A stretch of DNA of 64,000 nt from Cryobacterium breve. Its GTDB lineage: Bacteria > Actinomycetota > Actinomycetes > Actinomycetales > Microbacteriaceae. Location: assembly GCF_004402375.1 (NCBI RefSeq), contig NZ_SOGJ01000034.1, positions 124,001-188,000 of the forward strand. Reading direction: 5' to 3'. How positions within the stretch are numbered: position 1 is the first letter of the stretch; every line of letters begins with the position of its first letter. The notes beneath the pieces are model-generated. The model made no database searches. It was not told the DNA's origin and saw only the letters and a program-made list of their open reading frames with translations. Made by a program: the position numbers and the translations under genes. Below, one piece after another: positions 1 to 9,300 of this stretch.

Positions 1-666
1 CCCCGCAGCACCGACCAGATCGCCGCCGACGCCCTCGTGCAGCTGCTCAAGATCGCCGGAGAGGCCGATCAGGGCAAGGTGTTCGGTGGCCGCCGGCCCG
101 CGGTGCGCGTCATCGCGACCGAGAATGTCATCAAGTCGGCCCGGCCGGACCATTCGGCCGACCGGACGGGCCAGCCGCTTCCCGGCCAAGCTGCGCAGGG
201 CGCGCAGGGCGCACCGGTTCCCGCCGAACCGGCCGCGCACGGGCAGATCGAAGGCAACCCCGTCCCGATCTCGCAGAAAACCATCGACCGGCTGCTCTGC
301 GACACCGGAACCCGCGGCATCCAATTCGACGACGCCGGACAGATCATCAACCTCGGCCGTGACGAACGCCTCTTCACCGAGGCCCAGCGCGCCGCGATGG
401 GCGTGCGGGACGGCGGATGCCGCTGGGTGGACTGCGACAGATCACCCGCCTGGAGCGAAGCGCACCACATCAACGAATGGCTGAAGGACAACGGCTACAC
501 CGACCTCGCCGACGGGGTACTGCTCTGCCACCCCCACCACCTGCTGCTGCACAACCAACACTGGACCATCACCCGCACCGGCGCGGAATACTGGCTGCGG
601 CCACCGATCGAGGTCGACCCGGACCACACCCTGATCGCACTGCCCAGCAAGCGGGCAACCCTGTAA
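1..666 (+). CDS. HNH endonuclease signature protein, 13E12/DUF222-like (5' truncated by window)
   Basis: The reading frame is open from base 1, so the true start lies upstream and only about 221 C-terminal residues are seen. The C-terminus carries an HNH motif: CRWVDC, then the EAHHINEW core, then LLCHPHHLLLHNQHW, with two Cys and several His able to bind metal. This arrangement is typical of the 13E12 repeat / DUF222-HNH proteins that are multicopy in actinobacteria, often without known function. A variable Pro/Ala-rich linker (about residues 45-80) precedes the nuclease part. The stop lies 25 bases before an 8-bp tandem array. The family is confident; nuclease activity in vivo is inference. 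Confidence 0.85.
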   Translation, partial: PRSTDQIAADALVQLLKIAGEADQGKVFGGRRPAVRVIATENVIKSARPDHSADRTGQPLPGQAAQGAQGAPVPAEPAAHGQIEGNPVPISQKTIDRLLCDTGTRGIQFDDAGQIINLGRDERLFTEAQRAAMGVRDGGCRWVDCDRSPAWSEAHHINEWLKDNGYTDLADGVLLCHPHHLLLHNQHWTITRTGAEYWLRPPIEVDPDHTLIALPSKRATL

Positions 667-1012
667 ACCGAAGGCTGGGCCGCAGGGTACGTTTGCGTCT
701 TTGCGTCTTTGCGTCTTTGCGTCTTTGCGTCTTTGCGTCTTTGCGTCTTTGCGTCTTTGCGTCTTTGCGTCTTTGCGTCTTTGCGTCTTTGCCGGTTCGT
801 CTCGTCCGGCAGCGGGGTTCCGGAGGACGAGGCCCCAGGGAGGTCGGTGTCGGGGAGGCCGTTTCCGTAGCGGGACCCGGGGCGGAGGGTGTAGCGTCAC
901 CACCGAGATTCGGGTCCCAGGGGGCGCGCGCCGTCGCGGCCAGGGTGGGAAATAGGAGCAGGGGAACCACCAGCATCCGTCGCAGTGAGGAATGTCGGAG
1001 CGTCATCTTCAT
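569..1012 (-). CDS. Possible broken secreted protein: signal peptide followed by repeat-encoded tail
   Basis: From the ATG at 1012 the minus strand encodes MKMTLRHSSLRRMLVVPLLL and on to LAATARA, a plausible Sec signal peptide (basic start, hydrophobic core, AxA cleavage site). A Pro/Thr-rich stretch follows to about residue 75. The frame then enters the 8-bp array, giving KDAKTQRR repeats, and ends antisense to the HNH gene. The first ~75 codons look coding (mostly G/C third positions); the rest does not. It may be the 5' part of a secreted protein whose 3' end was replaced by the array. It starts 62 bases downstream of the GGDEF-EAL stop, on the same strand. It could also be chance. Confidence 0.3.
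   Translation of the reverse strand: MKMTLRHSSLRRMLVVPLLLFPTLAATARAPWDPNLGGDATPSAPGPATETASPTPTSLGPRPPEPRCRTRRTGKDAKTQRRKDAKTQRRKDAKTQRRKDAKTQRRKRTLRPSLRFTGLPACWAVRSGCGPGRPRSVAAASIPRRCG
691..792. repeat. Perfect 8-bp tandem array, 12 units of GTCTTTGC
   Basis: Twelve uninterrupted identical copies of GTCTTTGC run from 697 to 792, preceded by a partial unit at 691. On the minus strand the array reads GCAAAGAC and translates to the monotonous KDAKTQRR repeat. There are no spacers, so it is not a CRISPR. The unit length is not a multiple of three, so slippage would shift any frame crossing it. Confidence 0.97.
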
Positions 1013-1074
1013 TCCCGATCCGCGTCCCGGTGAACCGGTGGACACGGTAGGTCAGGGCGCACTTTCAGGGCGGT

Positions 1075-3378
1075 TCATACCTCGGCGGTCTCCACGACAA
1101 GACCATCGGTCGGCACAGCGTGCACATCCGCGGGTAGCAGGGGAGACTCTGCGAGAGCGAGGCGACGGGCCGCGAGCCAGCCATCCAGATCGTGCGCGGA
1201 AACCGGCTGCGACAGATGGAAGCCCTGCGCGAAGTCGCAACCGAAGCCAACCAGCTGGTCGTAGGCGGCCCCGTTGTCCACCCCCTCGGCCACCATGCGC
1301 AGCCCCAGGCTGTGGGCGAGTGCGATCGCCGACGACACGAGGGTTGCTGCACGTTCGCTCTCGGCCATGGGGAAGACGAAAGACTGATCCAGCTTGAGCT
1401 CATCGATCGGCAGGTCGCGCAGATAGGCCAGCGAGCTGTAGCCCGTTCCAAAGTCGTCGACGGAGATCCGGATGCCCTGCTCGTGCAACCGGGTCAGGAT
1501 GCTTCGAGCCCGATCGCGGTCGTTGAGGAGGAATTCCTCGGTGATCTCCAATGCGAGAGCTGATGGTGGCAGACCGCGGGCGGCGATCATGGCGCCGATC
1601 CGGTTTGGCAGCTCAATGTCCACCAGGGACGAGGCTGACAGGTTCACGGCGATGGTCAGAGGATGCCCCTGCGCCTGCCAGACGCCGGCCTGATCCAGCG
1701 CCTCGCGCAGAACGACCTGCGTCAGGGAGTGCATCAGCCCGGCCTCTTCGACGATAGAAATGAACTGATCGGGCAGCAGCAGTCCACGTGTGGGGTGGTC
1801 CCAGCGCACGAGGGCCTCGACGTCGCGCACCACCCCGGTGCCGAGGTCGACCTTCGGCTGATAGTGCAGGACCAGCTGGTCATCGGTGAGTGCGACGCGC
1901 AGTTCCGCCAGGGTGCGCAATCGGATCTCACCGTGGCTGTCGTCGTCGCTGTCGTACACGTGGTGCCCGCCGCGGCTCGTTTTCGCCTTGTACATGGCCA
2001 TATCGGCCTTGCGGAGCAACGCCGTGAGATCGGAGCCCTGGTCGGGAAACAGGGAAATCCCGATACTGGCGCTGGTCTGCAGCGTAATGCCCTCGAGCAG
2101 GAACGGCTCGGCCAGGGCGGCGCGCAGTTTGACGGCAACCGTCACGGCATCCTGCCGGCCGGAATCCGTGAGCAGGAGAGCGAACTCGTCGCCGCCGAGC
2201 CTGGCCAACAGGTCTCCCGAGCGCAACTGTCGGCTCAGACGGATGCCGACCTGAATCAGCAGTCGATCACCAACGTCATGGCCGAGGCTGTCGTTGACCT
2301 CTTTGAACCGGTCCAGGTCCAGCAGGAGCAGGGCGCCCTTCCGGCCCTCGCCATCGGCGAGGCGCGTGGGAACATCCGCGTTGAAGGCACGACGATTGCG
2401 CAATCCGGTGAGGTCATCGGTTCGGGCCAGTAGGTTCAGGACCCGCTGTCGGCCGACCAACGGCACCACTGCCACCGCCATGGTGGCACCGGCCAGCGCC
2501 ACCGCGAAGTTGGACACCGGCATTTGGCTGGCCAGGATCAGCACGCCGAGTCCGGCCACCGTGGACACCAGCGGAACCGCCAGAGCGGACACGGTCCTGG
2601 TCGCAGCCGTGCGATCCGGCACCGGGCGGGGGCGGGCGGAGTCATCCACCCAGAGAGCGATCAGCGCAATTCCGACGTTCCAGCTCGCGTCGAGGGGGGT
2701 GCCGACCAGATAGTCGTCGCCCTGCAGGGCGACGACGGTGTCGGCCCAGGCGATGACCACCAGGCCGGCAACGAGCACAATCCAGCGCAGGCCGCCTTCC
2801 CGGCCGTGCGATGCCACGATCCCGGCGATGGCCGCCACCACCAGAAGGTCAAGCAGCGGGTACGCGGCTGTGATGGCGGAGCCGAGGCTCAGTGCGTTCG
2901 TGGCAACGGTGTCCAAGATCGGACTGAGGATGACGGCCAGAACGGCTGCCGCCCCCAGGGAACCGACGGCGCTATCGAGGAAGACGGACCAGGCCGACCC
3001 GCGCAGCTGCCGATTCACGAGCACTCCCAGCGCCCCGAGCAGCAGCACGTAGAACAGAAGGTAACCGATGTCGGCCGGCGAGGTGAGCGGCGCATTGCCG
3101 TCGGCTTCCGTCACGACGAGGTAGTAGCTGTCACCCAGGGCGTTCGCGGTGAGTGCGGCGGTGGAGAGGACCACCACGACGTTTCCTCGCCCCACCCGGT
3201 AGACGGCGGCGAAGCCCACGAGCACTGGCGCCCACACCGAGAGCATGGACAGCCAGCCGTCAACCAGTGGGCTGAAAATCTCGTCTTTCAGGGCGAGGCC
3301 GAGGGCATAGGCGACCACCAACACCAGCATGAGCGTCAGCGCTCCGATGCGGAACCGTTCGCGGGTGCCGCCGGTCAT
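1075..3378 (-). CDS. Membrane GGDEF-EAL protein (bifunctional c-di-GMP enzyme), copy 1
   Basis: A 767-residue protein. The N-terminal ~310 residues hold about eight to nine hydrophobic segments forming a membrane sensor with no recognised PAS domain. A diguanylate cyclase domain follows with an intact active site (GGDEF at 395-399) and an RxxD inhibitory site exactly five residues before it (RSGD, 386-389). The EAL phosphodiesterase domain starts at about 495, with EAL at 521-523, the ITE motif, DDFGTGYSS, and an AEGV motif near the end. Both activities therefore look possible: synthesis of c-di-GMP from GTP and hydrolysis to pGpG. The ATG overlaps the stop of the upstream paralogue (ATGA), so the two are co-translated. 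Confidence 0.93.
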   Translation of the reverse strand: MTGGTRERFRIGALTLMLVLVVAYALGLALKDEIFSPLVDGWLSMLSVWAPVLVGFAAVYRVGRGNVVVVLSTAALTANALGDSYYLVVTEADGNAPLTSPADIGYLLFYVLLLGALGVLVNRQLRGSAWSVFLDSAVGSLGAAAVLAVILSPILDTVATNALSLGSAITAAYPLLDLLVVAAIAGIVASHGREGGLRWIVLVAGLVVIAWADTVVALQGDDYLVGTPLDASWNVGIALIALWVDDSARPRPVPDRTAATRTVSALAVPLVSTVAGLGVLILASQMPVSNFAVALAGATMAVAVVPLVGRQRVLNLLARTDDLTGLRNRRAFNADVPTRLADGEGRKGALLLLDLDRFKEVNDSLGHDVGDRLLIQVGIRLSRQLRSGDLLARLGGDEFALLLTDSGRQDAVTVAVKLRAALAEPFLLEGITLQTSASIGISLFPDQGSDLTALLRKADMAMYKAKTSRGGHHVYDSDDDSHGEIRLRTLAELRVALTDDQLVLHYQPKVDLGTGVVRDVEALVRWDHPTRGLLLPDQFISIVEEAGLMHSLTQVVLREALDQAGVWQAQGHPLTIAVNLSASSLVDIELPNRIGAMIAARGLPPSALALEITEEFLLNDRDRARSILTRLHEQGIRISVDDFGTGYSSLAYLRDLPIDELKLDQSFVFPMAESERAATLVSSAIALAHSLGLRMVAEGVDNGAAYDQLVGFGCDFAQGFHLSQPVSAHDLDGWLAARRLALAESPLLPADVHAVPTDGLVVETAEV

Positions 3379-5681
3379 GGCAGGGCCGCCGCGTTCAGTC
3401 GGGCAGTCAGCCAGTCATCGAGTGCCGCGGCGGGGATGGGGCGCGACATGAAGTATCCCTGGGCGAAGTCGCATCCGTAGCGCACGAGTTCGTCGTAGGA
3501 GACGCCGTTCTCGACTCCCTCGGCGACCATTTTCAGGCCGAGGCCGTGCGCCAGGTCGATAGTGGAGGCAACCAGGGCTGCGGCCCGGGCGTCGTCCGCC
3601 ATCGGGAAGACGAAGGACTGGTCGAGCTTGAGTTCGTCGATGGGTAGGTCGCGCAGATAGGCGAGAGAGCTGTAGCCCGTGCCGAAGTCATCGACGGAGA
3701 TCTTGATTCCGCTGGCGCGCAACCGAGTCAGGATGTCCCTGGCACGGTCCCGGTCGGCCATCAGGAAGTCCTCGGTGATCTCGAGCATCAGGACGGTGGC
3801 CGGCAGGTCTCGGGCCGACAGCATGGTCCCCACGCGTTCGGGCAGGTCGCCGTCGATCAGTGAACTGGCGGACAGGTTGACCGCGACCGTCAGTGTGCGT
3901 CCCTGGGCCGCCCAGAGCACGGACTGGTCCAGCGCCTTGCGCAGAACCTCCTGGGTGAGCGCGTGCATGAGGCCGGCCTCCTCGACCAGGGTCAGGAACT
4001 GGTCGGGGAAGAGAAGACCTCGCTCCGGGTGCTGCCAGCGCACGAGGGCCTCGACGCCGGAGACCGAACCGTTCTTGAGGTTGATCTTCGGCTGGTAGTG
4101 CAGAATCAGCTGGTCTTCGGTCAGGGCCAGGCGCAACTCCTGCAGCGTGCGCAAGCGGGCGTCACCGTGGCGGTTGTCCACGCTGCGGTAGACGTGGTGG
4201 CCGCTGTGAGTCGACTTAGCCTTGTACATCGCCATATCGGCCTTGCGCAGCAGCGCGGTCAGGTCGTCGCCCTGATCGGGATAGAGCGCGATGCCGATAC
4301 TCACGCTGGTCTGCAGGGAGATGCCTTCCAGGGTGAACGGCTGGGCCAGCGTGGCGCGCAGTTTGGCGGCCACGGTCTCGGCCTGCGCCTGTTCGGAGTG
4401 CTCGAGAAGGATGGCGAACTCGTCACCGCCCAACCGCGCGAGCAGTTCACCAGGCCCCAGCCCGAGCTGCAGGCGACGGCCGACCTGCACCAGCAGTCGG
4501 TCCCCGGCATCGTGCCCGAGACTGTCATTGACCTCTTTGAAGCGGTCCAGGTCGAGCAGGAGCAGCGCGCGTTTCGGACGCGTGTCGGCGGTCAGCCGTC
4601 TCGACACTTCGGCGTACAGGGCCCGCCGGTTCGGCAGACCGGTCAACTCGTCGGTTCGGGCCTGGCGCCGCAGGGCCATCTGCCGGGACACCAGCGGAAC
4701 GGCCGCGAGCGCCATGGTGGCGGCGGCCAGCCCGACCGCGAGGGGGGAAACCGCGGTCTGGCTGGCGAGGAGCAGCACGCCCAGGCCGGCCGCCGTCGAC
4801 ACCGCGGGCATCGCCAGCGCGGCGAGGCTGTGACTGGAACTGTTCTGCGCCACAGAGGGGCGCGATGCGGCATCCGCCCACAGAGCGATCAGGGCCAGAC
4901 CCACGGCCCAGCCGGCGTCGAGCGGAGTGCCCAGAACGTAGTTGGACTTGAGCATGATGAAAACGAGGCCGGTGGCCGTGAATATCAGCAGGCCGAAGAC
5001 GAGAAGGATCCAGCGCCGGCCGGCCACCGGGCCCTGCGACGTGGTGACCGCAACGACGACGGCAACCAGCAGCAGGTTGAACAACGGGTAGGCGACGGCG
5101 GTGGAGATCGCCGTGTTCGCCCCGGCCGCGTCGAGGGCGTTGGCCACAGGGCCGAGCAGCACGGCCAGAACCGAGGTGGTGCCGAGCACCCCGATGGTGC
5201 TGTCCAGCACCACCGACCAGACCATGCCGCGCAACCGGCGGCGCAACAGGATGGCAAGCACGGCCATCATGAGGGCGAAGAACACCGCGTAGCCGAAGTC
5301 GCTCGTCTGGTGCCACTCATCGGCGCCTCCCCAGATCAGCAGGGCCAGGGAGAAGGAGTCGGAGAGCGCGATGACGGAGACGGCCACGGCCGTCAGAACG
5401 AGTTCAAGATGGCCGAATCCCGTAAGGCCTCCCGAACCCGACAGGGCTCGGCTCCGCGCCCCTCCGCGCACCACGGCGGCCCAGCACACGGCGACCAGGG
5501 ACCACTTCGCCAGCGATGCCAGCACTCCATCGACGAACAGGCTGAAACCCGTATCGGGCACGAGCAGCCCGATGACGTAGAGGCACAGGAACGTGGACAT
5601 CAGCCAGGCCAGCCACGATCCAGACCTAGATAAAAACCCACTGAGTAGGCGCCCGTAGTGCGCCCCTGACTTGACCTGCAC
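3375..5681 (-). CDS. Membrane GGDEF-EAL protein (bifunctional c-di-GMP enzyme), copy 2
   Basis: A 768-residue tandem paralogue of the downstream gene with the same architecture: about eight membrane segments, then GGDEF (418-422) and EAL (544-546). DDFGTGYSS and AEGVE are intact. The inhibitory site differs: the four residues at 409-412 are GPGE instead of RxxD, so product inhibition is probably lost. The start is GTG at 5681, with a G-rich Shine-Dalgarno (GGGGG) just upstream. It is the first gene of a two-gene operon and is divergent from the flavodoxin gene. Family certain; the balance of cyclase to phosphodiesterase activity cannot be read from sequence. Confidence 0.93.
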   Translation of the reverse strand: MQVKSGAHYGRLLSGFLSRSGSWLAWLMSTFLCLYVIGLLVPDTGFSLFVDGVLASLAKWSLVAVCWAAVVRGGARSRALSGSGGLTGFGHLELVLTAVAVSVIALSDSFSLALLIWGGADEWHQTSDFGYAVFFALMMAVLAILLRRRLRGMVWSVVLDSTIGVLGTTSVLAVLLGPVANALDAAGANTAISTAVAYPLFNLLLVAVVVAVTTSQGPVAGRRWILLVFGLLIFTATGLVFIMLKSNYVLGTPLDAGWAVGLALIALWADAASRPSVAQNSSSHSLAALAMPAVSTAAGLGVLLLASQTAVSPLAVGLAAATMALAAVPLVSRQMALRRQARTDELTGLPNRRALYAEVSRRLTADTRPKRALLLLDLDRFKEVNDSLGHDAGDRLLVQVGRRLQLGLGPGELLARLGGDEFAILLEHSEQAQAETVAAKLRATLAQPFTLEGISLQTSVSIGIALYPDQGDDLTALLRKADMAMYKAKSTHSGHHVYRSVDNRHGDARLRTLQELRLALTEDQLILHYQPKINLKNGSVSGVEALVRWQHPERGLLFPDQFLTLVEEAGLMHALTQEVLRKALDQSVLWAAQGRTLTVAVNLSASSLIDGDLPERVGTMLSARDLPATVLMLEITEDFLMADRDRARDILTRLRASGIKISVDDFGTGYSSLAYLRDLPIDELKLDQSFVFPMADDARAAALVASTIDLAHGLGLKMVAEGVENGVSYDELVRYGCDFAQGYFMSRPIPAAALDDWLTARLNAAALP

Positions 5682-5829
5682 GGAACCCCCACGTTATCTC
5701 GGTTCAGATTAGCAGCGGCGGGGGCCTGACGACCCACCGACCCACGCAAATGGGGGTGGCAAACCGTCGGGGACCAGCAGTCGGTCCGCCGTACCATGGG
5801 AGGGAGTGTCCGACGAGCTGGAGGCAATC

Positions 5830-6357
5830 ATGACGGTACTGGTGGGTTTTTCAAGCAAGTACGGTGCCACCGAGGGAATCGCCGAGCGCATCGCCCGCAG
5901 ACTGCGGGAGGCCGGCCAGGATGCTGTGGCCCGACCGGCCGCATCCGTCGACAAGGCCGACACGTACGATGCCTTCGTGATCGGCAGCTCCACCTATATG
6001 GGGTCATGGCGCAAGGAAGCGACCGAGTTCGTGCGGCGCAACCGGGAACTGCTCTCAGGGCACCCGGTCTGGCTGTTCAGCAGCGGGCCGCTGGGCACGG
6101 CCGGCAAGGATGCGCAGGGGCGCGACCTGCTCAAGGAGAGCGAGCCGAAGCAGTTCGAGGAGTTCAGCGAGGCCCTCCAGCCGCGCGGCATGCAGGTGTT
6201 CTTCGGCGCCCTCGACCCGCGCGTGCTCGGCCGCCGTGACCGGCTTGTGCGGCGCATCCCGAGCGGGCTCGAGCTGCTGCCCGAAGGGGATTTCCGCAAC
6301 TGGGCCGCGATCGACGAGTGGGCGGCGGGCATCGCCCGAGAGCTTCGCGGCGAGTAG
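5830..6357 (+). CDS. Flavodoxin-domain protein (HemG-like family)
   Basis: About 175 residues. The N-terminus, VLVGFSSKYGATEGIAERIA, is the FMN phosphate-binding loop of flavodoxins. DAFVIGSSTYMGSWRKEA follows, as in the menaquinone-dependent protoporphyrinogen oxidase (HemG/flavodoxin_5) group. I chose the ATG at 5830 because GGAGG sits at 5820-5824 with a 5-base spacer. An ATG at 5806 is also open but extends the protein by residues unlike the family. There are no haem genes nearby, so the substrate is unknown. It likely acts as a cytosolic FMN electron carrier or oxidoreductase. Confidence 0.85.
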   Translation: MTVLVGFSSKYGATEGIAERIARRLREAGQDAVARPAASVDKADTYDAFVIGSSTYMGSWRKEATEFVRRNRELLSGHPVWLFSSGPLGTAGKDAQGRDLLKESEPKQFEEFSEALQPRGMQVFFGALDPRVLGRRDRLVRRIPSGLELLPEGDFRNWAAIDEWAAGIARELRGE

Positions 6358-6399
6358 CAGGGGCTGCGCGCACGGGCGCCGAAGTGGCGGCCTCGGTCG

Positions 6400-9300
6400 C
6401 TAGCGCTCGAGCAGACCGCGGATGTCGTCGGCCGTGAGGCTCTCGCCGAAGCCGCCGACCGCGCCGGCGTCATCCGCAGCGGGATGGCCCGCTGCCCCGG
6501 CGCCCGGTGCAGCGGCGCCCGCTGCCGGGTCGCCGAGAACCGAGTCGAACAGCTCGGCCTTGCGCTTCTGCAGGGCCATCACCTTCTCCTCGATGGTGCC
6601 GGTGGCGACCATCCGGTAGACCATCACGTTGCGGGTCTGGCCGATGCGGTGGGTGCGGTCGATGGCCTGAGTCTCGGTGGCCGGGTTCCACCACGGGTCG
6701 AGGAGGAAGACGTAGTCCGCCTCGGTCAGGGTGAGGCCGAACCCGCCGGCCTTCAGACTGATCAGGAACACCGGCTCGGCACCCGACTTGAACCGGTCGA
6801 TCACCTCGGAACGGCGCAGGGTCGACCCATCGAGGTAGCAATAGGGGATGCCCCGGGCGTCGAGCCGGGCGGCAGCCTTCTTCAGATAGCTCGTGAACTG
6901 GCTGAAGACCAGGGCGCGGTGGCCTTCGGCAACCACATCGTCGAGCTGGTCCAGCAGGGCGTCGAGTTTGCTCGATGGCACCCCAGCGTATTTCTCGTCG
7001 ACCAGGGACGCGTCCAGGCTGAGCAGCCGCAGCAGGGTCAGGGACCGGAACACGATGAAGCGGTTCTTGTCGAGGTCGTCGATCAGGCCGAACAGTTTCT
7101 GCCGTTCCCGCTGCAGGTACGTGTCGTACAGAGCGCGGTGCCGCGGGTTCAGCTCGATCTCGAGCAGCTGTTCCTGCTTGGGCGGCAGCTCGGGCGCCAC
7201 GAGCTCCTTGGTGCGCCGCAACAGGAGGGGGCGGATGCGTCGTCGCAGTCGGGCGAGCACCGCCGGTGTGTCGCCGCGCTCGATCGGGCGCACGTACTCC
7301 TCCGTGAAACGGCGCAGCGACGGGAACAGGCCCGGCGCGACGATCGTGAACAGGGCGTGCAGCTCAACCAGGTTGTTCTCCATCGGCGTTCCCGTGATGG
7401 CGAGCTTGAAGGGCGTCGTCAGCTCGCGCGCGCACCCATGCGCCCGGGAGGTGCTGTTCTTCACGAACTGCGCCTCGTCCAGGATCAGACCGGCCCAGCC
7501 GTGGGCCTGGTAGGCCGGGAAATCGAGACGAAACAGGGCGTAGGAGGTGACGATGACGTCGGCGCCGGCCGCAGCATCCGTCAGCGTGGTCCCTCCGGCG
7601 GCCTGGGTGGCCGTGATCACCCGCACGTCGAGGCCGGGCGTGAAGCGCGCGGCCTCGGTGCGCCAGGTGGCGACGACGGATGTCGGGGCCACCACCAGGA
7701 ACGGGAGCCGGACGCCCGGCTCGGACGGCTGGGTCTGCTCGGCGGGCTGCGCGGTGGCGTGCGCCAGCAGTGCGAGCGTCTGCAGGGTCTTGCCGAGGCC
7801 CATATCGTCGGCGAGGATGCCGCCCAGCTTGTGCTGCCAGAGGAAGGCCAGCCAGGCGAAGCCGTGAGCCTGATAGGGGCGCAGGGTGGCGCGCAGGTCG
7901 AGGGGCAGCAAGGGCGGCTGAACGGGCCCGGCCGGCCCCGTATGCTCGAGCAGCCCGGACACGGCCGCTCGCCAGGCCACGGCCTGCTCAGTGTCGTCGG
8001 CGAGGTCCTCGAAGTCGTGCCAGAGAGCGGCCTGGTAGCGGCTGATCCGCAGACCGGTGTCCCATTCGGTCAGAGCGCGGGCTTCCGTGATCAGTTCGTG
8101 CAGACGCTCGAACGCGGGCTGCCGAAGCGAGAGGTAGCTGTTGTCGACGAGCAGCAGCTGGGCATCCCCCTTGGCGAGGGCCTTGAACAGCGGGCCGAAC
8201 GGCACGCTCCGACCGTTGACCGTGACGATCACGCCCAGGTCGAACCAGTCCCGCTGGTCGGTCTCCACGGTGGTGATGGTCAGCTCGGGCGTCTCGGTCA
8301 GCTCACGGTAGTCGGGGCGCCGGCCGCGCACGTCCACGCGGAGGCCGGACTGCCGCTCGAGCCGCGGCAGTAGGCGCTCCGTGAATTGGGCTGCGTCGAC
8401 GCCGCGAAGGGTGACGGATGCAGCGGTCGGCGCCGCGTCGGCACGGCCGGCCTCCGCGAGCAGCCGGGTGACGCGCTCGTGCACGACCTGCTCGGCAGGC
8501 TCGTCGCGGGTTCCGGTGCCGGAGTCGGGCTTGTCACGGGGTTCGCCACCCGGGCCGGTGCCGGGCGCCGGGACTGTGCCCGGCGTGGTGCCGCCGGGCG
8601 CCGGGACTGTGCCCGGCGTGGTGTCGCCGGGCGCCGGGACAGTGCCCGGCGTGGTGTCGCCGGGCGCCGGCAGCAGTGGCAGTCGGGCGAGAAGGGCACC
8701 CTCGCGGTACTCCCAGTGCCAGCCGAGCTCCAGCGACTGCCTCGGCCGGAACTGGGCCGTGAGCACGAGCAGGGGCGGGTCGGCCTGGGGGAAGCGCACA
8801 GAGGCATCCGTGCTGGTGATCGGGAGGGCGCGCCGCAGGGTCGGATAGAAGTCCGTCAGGAACTCGGCCACCTCGTCGCCGGGCACCAGGGCGAAAGCGG
8901 GTCGGCTGAGCAGCCGGCGTTGCTCAGCCGTGAGCGGTGTCGCGGACGGGGCGAGGGTGAACACCGGGCGCGGCCCGAGCAGATAGCCGTAGACGCCGTG
9001 ATCGCCGATGGCCCCGGCCTGATCGGAGGGGTGCGGCACTCCGTCGAACAGGAGCCGGGTGGTCAGCCGCAGCCCTGCGGCGTTTGAGCTGGTGTCGGTA
9101 TCGGGGCTGGTGTCGGCGCTGGCATCCAGGCTGACGTTGGCTGCGCGGCCCACGCTGACCGTGGCATCCTTTTTGCTGCCCGCGAGGTGCAGCCCGAGCG
9201 CTGCTGCCTCGTCGAAGAGGGTCCACAACAGCGGGCTGTCGAAGTCGTCAAGGTAGAGCCAGTCCGTTTCCTGACTGGTGTACACGCCGCGCACGGCCCG

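Noticed and set aside
691-792. Possible CRISPR array
   Set aside because: The 8-bp units are directly adjacent with no spacers and no cas genes nearby.
3963-5633. 556-codon open frame on the plus strand
   Set aside because: Fully antisense to the second GGDEF-EAL gene; Gln/His/Arg-rich composition is a shadow of the real frame in high-GC DNA.
6484-8373. 629-codon open frame on the plus strand
   Set aside because: Antisense shadow of the SNF2 gene, with no recognisable motif.
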